Source of the DNA: Botryococcus braunii
Lineage: Eukaryota; Chlorophyta; Trebouxiophyceae
Reading direction: 5' to 3'
NCBI GenBank assembly: GCA_002005505.1
Contig: KV908509.1
Location: forward strand, 195,780-259,779
DNA length: 64,000 bases
Below are positions 43,178 through 52,500 of this stretch, piece by piece. Each line of letters begins with the position of its first letter. The first letter of the stretch is position 1. The notes below the pieces were generated by a model. The model saw only the letters and a program-made list of their open reading frames with translations, made no database searches and had not been told where the DNA came from. The position numbers were made by a program, and so were the translations under genes.

Positions 43178-43190
43178 TGGGCCCATAACC
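43178..43190 (-). promoter_or_regulatory. Primer-binding site of copia II (half-tRNA type)
   Basis: GGTTATGGGCCCA on the minus strand, directly next to the LTR end GAAGTGTTCA. Confidence 0.88.
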
Positions 43191-43908
43191 TGAACACTTC
43201 TGTGCTTGGCGTTTTCCTGTATGACCCGGCACGAAGGGTGCTTAGTTCTGCGGCTCTCTTGTTGTGCGTGTATAATAAGCAGGGCCGACTGTGTGTGTGT
43301 GTTCACTTGATAGGCAACTGTCACAGATAAGCACCCGGAGTGCCCTTATAGTCCCAATCAAGTCTTACATTGCTTATTGCTTTCTCTCATCACTCACGAA
43401 TTCAAACTACTCACTCGACGTATCGACCGATAGCCTGTCTTACTATTGTTTGATGAGTCAAACATTAGCATACTTCTAATCATACTATCTAGGCCTCTTC
43501 CTAACTGATCGTTCATGAGCATCTAGTGCTCTAACATCAAGTTACCTGTATGACCCCGGCACGAAGGGTGCTTACTTCTGCGGCTCTCTTGTTGTGCGTG
43601 TATAACAAGCAGGGCCGACTGTGTGTGAACACTTGATAGGCAACTGTCACAGATAAGCACCCGGAGTGCCCTTATAGTCCCAATCAAGTGCCCCAACCTT
43701 GCGAGCCGGCGACATATATCCTCCTAGCAGAAACGTGTCAGATTACCTCATTCTCTCTAGTCTAAGTGGAATCAGTCTAGATTGATCTTGGCAGCACCTC
43801 TAAGTTCTGTCACCTATATTACTCATTCTACAAATTGTTCCCGCTTGTTGTTCAGAGCTGATCTGGCCACTATTACTCTCCTGAGGGAAAGGCACAAGTT
43901 TCTCTTAC
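43191..43908 (-). repeat. 5' LTR of copia II, missing its first ~10 bases
   Basis: It ends GTGTTCA next to the primer site. The far end stops at GTAAGAGAAAC and lacks TGTTATATAT, seen in the 3' copy at 4647. Two modules: terminal 43217-43363, inner 43546-43689, about 329 bp apart. The inner one is followed by GTAACT. Stems CGGC/GCCG and GGGTGCTT/AAGCACCC replace the pairs seen in copia D. Confidence 0.88.
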
Positions 43909-44047
43909 TTGGACCACTATTTGGCCTCTTTGGGGTGTTTTTGCTGTTGATTTTTTTTGGATATTTTTGTAGGAATGAGACTTGTACACATACGTGTACT
44001 TGTACCTGCGATATTACAATTGGTTGTGGTCCCATAAATTCCTATTC
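43909..44047. other. Unassigned sequence right of copia II
   Basis: T-rich sequence with no recognised gene. It begins exactly where the copia II LTR is cut. Confidence 0.3.
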
Positions 44048-44212
44048 CTATAGAGATTACTCCCCCTGATATCCTATTCCTATAGATTTTAGTGACCCTG
44101 ATATCCCACTGCTATAGATTTTAGTGACCCTGATATCCTACTGCTATAGGTTTTAGTGACCCTGATATCCCACTGCTATAGATTTTAGTGACCCTGATAT
44201 CCCACTGCTATG
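44048..44212. repeat. Tandem repeat, ~32-bp unit, five copies
   Basis: The unit is about ctatagattttagtgaccc plus tgatatcccactg. The first copy is more diverged; the last four are nearly identical. Confidence 0.9.
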
Positions 44213-44281
44213 ACACTCCTAATATAAATCAAAGCACTCCTGCTTGGGGACTAATCCATAGCCCTGAATTGTGGCAACAAA

Positions 44282-44380
44282 CGAAAGCCAAACGTGACAA
44301 GAAGATGGGGAAATGTCCCCAATAATCTACTAAAAGCCAAACCTGACAAGAAGATGGGGAAGTGTCCCCAATAATTCTAC
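44282..44380. repeat. Short tandem duplication, ~48-bp unit, two copies
   Basis: agccaaacgtgacaagaag, then atggggaaatgtccccaata, repeated once with a few changes. Each unit holds a small palindrome around ggggaaatgtcccc. Confidence 0.85.
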
Positions 44381-44722
44381 TCACATTCAAACCCAAACAA
44401 TCAATCGTGAGAAAAACATCCACAACTAATATGTATGAAAATGAAAGTATGGCCTTGAACAACCTCTTTGCAAACGCCGAAGTGAAAGAGGAAGAACTAT
44501 GGTGGCAAGATTTGCCTCACGTGTCTTCCTGGTGCACCAGGAAGACATACCCCTTCCAACAATCAGTGATCTTGCTAATAATTGCTAACCTGTCAGCTGC
44601 ATTAACACCGTGTTGAAACCGTTACTCTCATGATACGTTTAGCAAAAATTGACCAGCTCCCGCGTGCTGGTTGTCCCAAACCAATCTCTCTGCGGTGTGT
44701 TGTTGCTGCAATTGGCTGTTTC

Positions 44723-44903
44723 TCAAAACTGCCTGGAACAGCCGATTACCGTTTGCCACGCAGTCCCACTACATGGATTTTCGCATTGTTGTAGTACTTC
44801 GAATCTGGGGATTCCAGCAAAGCCAACGTCCTTCTCAGCACACACCAGACCAACAAAATCATCTATGCCGTAACACGGAGTCCCATGATAACTAATTCTG
44901 TCC
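44723..44903 (-). other. Possible terminal exon on minus strand
   Basis: After tgcag (weak acceptor context) the frame starting DRISYHGTPCYGIDD is open for about 60 codons to a stop. Its phase fits the exon at 45192-45242. I do not recognise the protein; it could be decayed element sequence. Confidence 0.25.
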
Positions 44904-45093
44904 TGCATTTCAAGCACTTTGCAGGATTGCGTCCGTGAAACAGAATGACAACATCAGTACAAACAGCACAACTAAAAACCATTAGGGTCCTTTCCACTTC
45001 ATTCCACAGTTGACCATCAAAAGACCCTTGCAACGCAGAGGATACACTTGCAACGCAGTTGACCATCAAAAACCCCTTGCAACACATGCGAGC

Positions 45094-45126
45094 GCGTTTG
45101 CGTGCGCGTGCGTGTGCGCGCGCGCG

Positions 45127-45157
<31 letters not shown>

Positions 45158-45160
45158 CCC
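45094..45160. repeat. (CG)n(CA)n microsatellite
   Basis: Alternating purine-pyrimidine tract of gtgcgcg and cgcgcg followed by (CA)n, capable of forming Z-DNA. Confidence 0.9.
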
Positions 45161-45191
45161 CCCTAAAGAAAAGAAAAGGGGAAGGACGTAC

Positions 45192-45242
45192 TTCTGAGAT
45201 ATTTATGGCCTCAAAATTTAAGAAGTCGTCCAACTCGTCTTC
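45192..45242 (-). other. Possible coding exon (51 bp)
   Basis: Flanked on the minus strand by ttgcag and GTACGT. It translates in phase 0 to EDELDDFLNFEAINISE, an acidic peptide. Together with the exon at 45372-45451 it gives an uninterrupted frame. This is a splice-signal prediction only. Confidence 0.35.
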
Positions 45243-45371
45243 CTGCAATCATCAGTTCCCACCAAAGTTCATCAACCATAACTAAACCAAGTTTCATCAA
45301 AATCAAAAGATTGCTGCATACGTAGTGAATCAAGAATAACTAACAACTTGAAGCAGATGAAGCATTTTTAC

Positions 45372-45451
45372 CTGGAGGTCCATGAGCTCGGGATCAACAA
45401 GGGACGCCTTGCAAAGAGCGTTGACATCAACCTGCAGCATATTGTACCAGG
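45372..45451 (-). other. Possible coding exon (80 bp)
   Basis: On the minus strand it lies between tcttgacag and CAG/GTAAAA. It encodes WYNMLQVDVNALCKASLVD plus PELMDLQ and ends in phase 0, matching the next candidate exon. It may be part of a host gene whose upstream side was displaced by copia D. Confidence 0.35.
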
Positions 45452-45600
45452 CTGTCAAGAGTGAGTATGTTTCAAATAACAGAACTATACGTAAAAAAGA
45501 AAGACATACATTGTCCCTGCTCATTTACATTATATCCGTTTGACTGTGATATAAAGGCAAATATTTGAAGGTTAGCTGCAGCGACAGCTCAAAGGATTAC

Positions 45601-46329
45601 TGTAAACTTCTGAGTTCGGCGTTCCCTGTATGACCCGGCACGAGGGTGTTTAGCCCGGCGACACTCTTGTTGTGTGTCGAGTAACAAGCAGTGTCGACTG
45701 TGAATGAGATGACTTGACTGGCAACAGTGAAGTAGCAAACACCCGAAGTGCTTTTGATGTCCCAATCAAGTGTTACAATGCTTATTGCTTTCTCTCATCA
45801 CTCAGCAATTCAAACTACTCTATCGACGAAGTTACTGATAGTCTGCATTACCGATGTCCGATGAGCTAAGCAGTAGCACCTTTCTATTACACATTATCTA
45901 GACCCTTTCCTAATCCATTGTTCTTGTGCATGTGATGTCCTAACAGCAGTTTACCTGTATGACCCGGCACGAGGGTGTTTAGCCCGGCGACACTCTTGTT
46001 GTGTGTCGAGTAACAAGCAGTGTCGTCTGTGAATGAGATGACTTGACTGGCAACAGTGAAGTAGCAAACACCCGAAGTGCTTTTGATGTCCCAATCAAGT
46101 GCCTCAACCCTTCGAGCCAGGAGCATATATCCTTTCGAGCAAACCGTGTCTGATTACCTCATCCTCCATTGTTAACGTGCAATTGGTCTAGATTGGTTCT
46201 GGCAGAACTCCTAGGTTCTGCCACCTATTACTCATTTTAATAAGTGGTCTCACTGGTAATTGGAGCTGATCTGGCCACTATTACTCTTCTGAGGGAAAGG
46301 CACCAAAATGTTCAGTCACTATTATAACA
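45601..46329 (-). repeat. 3' LTR of copia D, two-module form
   Basis: 729 bp; on the minus strand TGTTATAATAGTGAC...TTTACA. Modules at 45626-45771 (terminal) and 45955-46100 (inner), 329 bp apart and nearly identical. The inner one is followed by GTAAAC, the terminal by GGAACGCC. Apical stem CGACACT-g-CTTGTT pairs with AACAAGAGTGTCG. Confidence 0.93.
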
Positions 46330-46347
46330 CTTCCCCTTGCCTTTTCC

Positions 46348-48337
46348 TCACAAAAACTTGGCCAAACCCAGAGCCTCACGATGTCCCTGAAATACCTGCC
46401 TTGTTAAAGGCTTCGTGAATATATCTGCCACATTCCTTGCAGAAGGAACGTATTTCACATCAACTTGACCCAATGCAATAGCTTCCCGCGCAAAGTGGAA
46501 GCTGATAGCGATATGCTTGGTATGCTTAGAGAACACTGGATTTCTGAGATGATTGATGCATCCCTGATTATCACATTGAATCTTGACAATCCATGGGGAA
46601 ATCCCAATTTCCTCCAGGAATCCCTTCATCCAATTGGCCTCTTTGACAGCTGCACTTGCTGCCATGAACTCAGCTTCTACAGTGGATGTGGTAACTGCAG
46701 ACTGCTTCTTGCTCCCCCAAACTACAGCTCCACCAAACACTCTGATTACATACCCTGTAGTGGAAAATCGATGATCTTGATCCCCACCATAATCTGCATC
46801 AACGAAACCCTCAAGCTCTGTGTCCTTCCCTCCAAGGACCAAAACGAGATCTCTGGTTGCCTTCAGATATTTCAACACTCTGATGGCTTCATTCCAGTGA
46901 GCAGTAGTAGGGGTAATCCTGTACCTGGAAAGCACTCCCACAGCCTGTGAAATATCAGGCCTGGTGGTATTTGCAATGTACAACAGTGACCTAACCAGTT
47001 CACGGTACCTGTGTCCTGGTGGAAGTGGGCTCCCAGCACCAATGCTGTCACTGTTGTCCTTGGACATAGGTCGCTGTGTGGCCACAAAATCTTTGGTCAT
47101 AGGGGTGTCGGGCCCCACAGACTCCAGATCCAGCCCAAATTTCTCAACCAGTGCATCTATCTTAGGGATGCAGCTCAACGAAATGAGCCCTTTATCCCTA
47201 TCTCTCATCACTTGACAGCCCAGAAAATCTTTCACCTCTCCTAAATCATGAATGGTGAACTCTTGCTTGAGTAACCCCTTCACTCTCTCAATCTCTCCCA
47301 TTCCCTTTGAAACTATCAGTAGATCATCTACATAAATCAACACAAATGACTTTCCTCCATCTACTGAACACTTCACATAGACACCAGCATCACTCTTGCA
47401 CACTTCATAGCCCATGGTATGCAGCTTCTCATTAAGGGTCTTATGCCATGCCCTTGGAGCTTGCTTCAGGCCATACAAGGCCTTCTTCAAGCGACACACT
47501 GTGTTACCATCCCCATTTTCAAACCCAGGAGGTTGTGTGACATACACTTCCTCCTCTAATTCCCCATTCAGGAACGCGGTCTTGACATCCACCTGGTGAA
47601 TTTCAAGACCCTCTTGTGCAGCCACTGACAGTAAGGCTCTCCTAGATCCATAGCTGCTAGTTGGGGCAAAGACTTCCATGACATCTACTCCAGGAATTTG
47701 CCTGCATCCTTGAGCTACCAGCCTAGCCTTGAACCTCAGCACATTGCCATGGGCATCCATTTTCACGGAAAAGATCCAATGAACTGGAATCACCTTATGG
47801 CCACGAGGTCTAGGGACATACTCCATGACCTCGTGGGCATCCAAGGAATTCTGCTCTTCTTGCATAGCAGCCTTCCAATATTCCCACTGAGGGGACTTCT
47901 GTGCCTCCCTCAAGTTGGAAGGCACACTAATCTTCCCAAACCGTACCCCTGTGTGCTTCCCCTGATCTGGCTTGCTCTCACTCTCTCTTTCACCCACTAC
48001 TCTTTCGCTGAATGTCGCCGCACTGCACCTGGGTGCAGGTTGTGAGGATTCTGACTTTCCTCGCTGCTCTCTCTCTCTTTTTGACTCACAGTTTGCCCTT
48101 TCGAGCTTACTGCTTCGCACTCTCACATCGTCCTCCCAAACACAGGTATCTCTCGGAAAGCTCTTATAATTAGGCACATTCTCACACTGTCCGAGCTTCC
48201 GATTCACCTCCTCATCCACACTCTTACATGTCTGTCGGGTTTCAGCCACATCAGAGCTCTCACAAGCAGTTGAACCACTCTGCACAGCTTGGACACTTGG
48301 TCTGTCTTGGTGTTGTGCCCATGTCTCTCTCTCTCTC
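46348..48337 (-). pseudogene. pol: Copia D linker, RT and RNase H (open frame)
   Basis: Open from the C2 junction at 48337 to the stop at 46348. It contains the linker block DTCVWEDDVRVRSSKL, RT (VHWIFSVKMDAHGN, KTAFLNGELEEEVY, YVDD near 47335) and RNase H (FVDADYGGDQ, TVEAEF, CDNQGC), ending ADIFTKPL. No stop or frameshift in this part. It is listed as a pseudogene because the upstream half of the polyprotein is deleted, frameshifted and separated by C2. The best preserved relative of copia A. Confidence 0.9.
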
Positions 48338-49216
48338 TGTTGAATGAATTGGTCAATACTGTACTTAGTGACATCCCCTGTCACATGCCATCAACAGCAG
48401 TGTAAACTATAGCCGTTATAGCCCTTTATGAACGGTATAGATCATACTCGTACCTCAATGACATAACACGTGACTTGTACGATATGCGTTCTCAATAGAC
48501 ATTACGTATGGTAGTACTTTAGGATCCCTGCAGTCCGAGCCATCCCTGGGCAGCCCAGGAACGGCTCGGTACTTGTCCGAAGCATGTTGGTATCCTTGAC
48601 CAACCTCTACTGTTGGAGAGTGCTGTGTGCTGTTCCTGGAAACGTTGTAGCGTGGACGGTTTTTCCCACAGGCTACGAAGTGACGCTGCCGTCGTGCCAT
48701 CACTGCAGGTGTGTTTAGGATTCTCAAAGCCGTTCCAGATATGATTGTGCTCAAACATTCAGACCAGTTAGATATTACTGCTGTGTGCATTGATGAGAGT
48801 GCATGACGAGAGCGCACTGAATGTTTGACCTCATTGAGACTTATGTTGACGTCCACCGTTGTGGCGGTAAGATAGTTTCACTGTACAAACATCACAAAGA
48901 GACCTTGCTGAGTTACTGATGAACTATTATTGTATTCTAGTGACGTAAAGTAGACATCGCAAGGCCTCTTTGGTGCTGAACTCTGCTATCAGGCAAGGCG
49001 TAGTGTTACGTGGTCTTTAGCAAGAGTGAGAGCAGTTAAGATCATTTGTAAGACTTGTCCGAAGCATGTTGGTATCCTTGACCAACCTCTACTGTTGGAG
49101 AGTGCTGTGTGCTGTTCCTGGAAACGTTGTAGCGTGGACGGTTTTTCCCACAGGCTACGAAGTGACGCTGCCGTCGTGCCATCACTGCAGGTGACGCCGC
49201 AAGCAGAAATGCTTGA
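48338..49216 (+). repeat. 5' LTR of copia C2
   Basis: 879 bp, TGTTGAATG...AATGCTTGA. Two ~140-bp modules beginning ACTTGTCCGAAGC, near 48573 and 49055, both ending CACTGCAGGTG. Confidence 0.95.
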
Positions 49217-49229
49217 GGTTATGGGCCCA
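49217..49229 (+). promoter_or_regulatory. Primer-binding site of copia C2 (half-tRNA type)
   Basis: GGTTATGGGCCCA directly after the LTR, complementary to the initiator tRNA-Met anticodon arm. Confidence 0.9.
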
Positions 49230-49524
49230 CGCTTTCCAAGCTGAGCTTGCAGTGACGCACGACAGATTTCCAGGGAGAAAAGGGGTTTCGGACCCCGCTT
49301 CGAGACTGCGAGCTTCACTGACGAGTGAGGTCTGGCCGTTCAAACATATCGAGCTAGTCACGTAAAATTATTCCTTCTGTAGTGCTGGAAGGAATTGTTG
49401 TACAGTAGCAACTGGGCTGGGAAAGCAGAAGTACTTCTGGGACTGATCAACTCAGTGTCAGAGCTAGGAAGAAGTGCTTCCAGGGGAAGTCATTTAAGGC
49501 TTGGAGTGAAGAACTGGCTTGATC

Positions 49525-52500
49525 ATGAAAACTAGAAGCAGACAAGTGATCATGAAAACGAGAAGTAAGCGCACTGCAACGGAGTCTGGATCAGCTGGGT
49601 CTGGCTCCTCCATCAGTGCATCACCCAGCCAGCCAGCAAACTCCACTGCGCAGAGTGGAGAGATGTGCATCGCAATGACGAAAACCGGTGGCGTCGTCAC
49701 CACGAATGTCAAATGTCCAGTGACTCTGGACAGAGAGGGAGTGGAATTTCCACTCTGGGATCTGGCATATGTGGCAGCCTGTGGCCTCAAAAGGTGCAAG
49801 GCAGCCATTGAAGCTCCAATGCCAGACACAGAGGAGAATGCAGCAGCGCTCCTAATGCTGATTGAGAGCGTCCCCAAGGCGTGGGGTGCCAAGCTGGCTG
49901 CAATGCAAGTGGCAGCCAATGCCTACCAGTGGGTTCGAGAGCGTTTTACTGGAGGGGCAGACCAGGAGGTAACAGCACGCTGGCTGGAGCTCCTACACAC
50001 CAGCATGGGAGAGACAGAAACGTTGGAGGACTACTACAACAGGAAGGTGGCACTCTTCCATGCACTCAAGCGAAATGGGCACTCCATCATGGAGAGAGAA
50101 GCCAAGCTGGCAATCATCAAGGGCCTGCCAGAGGAAGCGAAGGAGACTGGGATGTTCTCCTCATCTGCTGGGAAGGATCTGGAGGGACTGTGGGAGATCA
50201 TCTCCACCACAGCCAAGGGACTGGGCTTCAACGACCAGGTCCCCAGAGTCACCCCTGTGGCCAGGGCAGCCATCACACCAGCCTACTCCACCACACCAGG
50301 GACTGCAAGCCCACAGGAGACCCAAGCTGGAGGCCAGGGGGGCCAAGCTTCATCGACCAAGGTGGAGGGACGGGACCGGCGTGACAACAGGCGCTGCCGC
50401 TACTGCAACAAGCTAGGCCATTTTGAGAGGAACTGCCTCAAGAAGGAGGCGGACGAGAAGATGCAACAGAACCTGCAGCAAGTCATGGCTGCAATGGCCA
50501 ATCTGCTTCCGCAATTCCAAAATCAAGCGTCGGCTGCAGTGGCTCGACCTCCGGAGGGCAGCGGGAACGGCAACAACTTTTTCCCCGGGGGATATCCACC
50601 ACCCTCTGGTATGTCTGCCATGATTTCTCTGAATGTCTTAACACCAACACGCGTCATGCCAGAAGCGAGAAGTTTTCTGGTGGACAGTGGAGCCACCATC
50701 CACCTAGTCAATGATCTGTCCCTGCTACATTCCCCCACCCTGCACAGAAATCCCATTCCTTTGCATATGGCTACGTCAGATGCCACGGGACAGATAATTG
50801 CAACTGGTTCCCTGTGCTTGAGCAGTGCAGAACAGCAACCCCTGTGGCTTCACAATGTGCATTGTGTTCCTTCAGCTACAGCTAATCTGATTTCAGTGAC
50901 AGCTGCTATACGTGATGGGGCTAGTTTTGTGACAGACAGTGTGGGAAGTTACACTGGTATGCGTGGCGCTCAAAACTGGTCTTGTTCAGTTGCACAGAGA
51001 AATGGCCTGTATTTCTTGCAGAAGGTCAGTCCAGTCAGAAACCCTGTCTCTGTGTTTGTTAACACAGCCAGAGCACCAGTCGCTCATGATTGCAGATTGA
51101 GAGCACTGTGGCACAGTAGACTGGGGCACCCAGGGGAGGTTAATATGAGGCGACTGCAGTCTGAAGATTTGGTCCTGGGCATCCCTGTATCTCTCTCCCC
51201 TTGCGCAAACTGTCACTCTTCGTGTGAAGCGTGCATTCAAGGAAAGCACAGTCGTCCCCCTTTTGGAACCAGTTCCAGAGCAGCCACTGAGCCCCTTGAG
51301 AGAATTCATTTGGACACAGTTGGCCCCATCTCCCCTACAGCTATTACTGGGGAGCGCTTCTTTGTCACGATTGTGGATGAGGCTACGCACTACGTCATAG
51401 CCCTGGCAGTAAAAACCAAGGATGCAATCAGCAGTGCAGTCAGAGACCTCCTGATTTTTTGGCAGAGGCAGTTGAACCGCTCTGTTAAGTGCATTCGTAC
51501 TGACAGGGGGACAGAATTCCTCAACAGTACATTGAAGGGTTTCTGTACGCAGGAGGGAATTAAATTTGAGACCTCTGCAGCATACACGCCTCAGCAAAAT
51601 GGCGTTGCTGAACGGATGAACCGAACAATCAAGGAGAAGGCCAGAACACTCATGTTGCATGCAGCTGCCAAACAGTCACTCTGGAAGGAAGCAGTGGAGA
51701 CAGCCTGCATCCTGTACAATATGGGACCTGTGACTGGACGTGACAAGACGCCTTATGAAGCCTTCCATGGGGTAAAGCCCGATGTATCCCTGCTCAGGAC
51801 TTTTGGCTGTCTAGCACATGTGCACATACCTGATCACCAAAGGGGAGTGTTTGAGTCTAAGACCTCCCCTGGTCTCTTCACAGGGTATTCCAGTGTGTCA
51901 AAGGCATATAGAATTTATATGGGAAACGGGATTTGGAAAGAAAGCAGAGATGTTACCTTTCTGGAGCACTTAAGGGGCGCAGACAGAGTGGGGCTTAGCA
52001 CCATGTCTCCTGTGAGTCCAAATGCAGTCCAGCAGCCCTTTGCCTTGCCTTTTGTACAACAGGAGGGCCAGCAGTCCTTGGGTCAGTTGTCTTTTTGGGA
52101 CTCAGATGATCCTGAGCCTCTCTGCAACCGAGAGGTCAACGTGCAGCAGTCCGGACCTGACTCCCCCTGTGCAACCACCCCCTGTGCAACTACCCCATGT
52201 GCAATCAACCCCTGTGAGAATTCTGAGACTACAAGTGTCAACGTGGACGGGGAGCCCACTTCCTCGGAGCTGAGCCATACGCAGTCCGGCCACAGCTGGT
52301 CCGTACTCGGACACATGGAGAACCTGGCGCGAGGAGGCGAGGAGACCAAGTCACACATGCAACGTTTGAATAATGTGCAAGAATGTGTTCGAATGGAAGT
52401 TGGGGCCATGGGTGTCCGAGGGCAAGACGGGCTGACCCGGCAGCAACGGTATGATCAGAGAGTAGCAGCACGTGAGACTGCAGCTGAGGTCACTGTGGAA

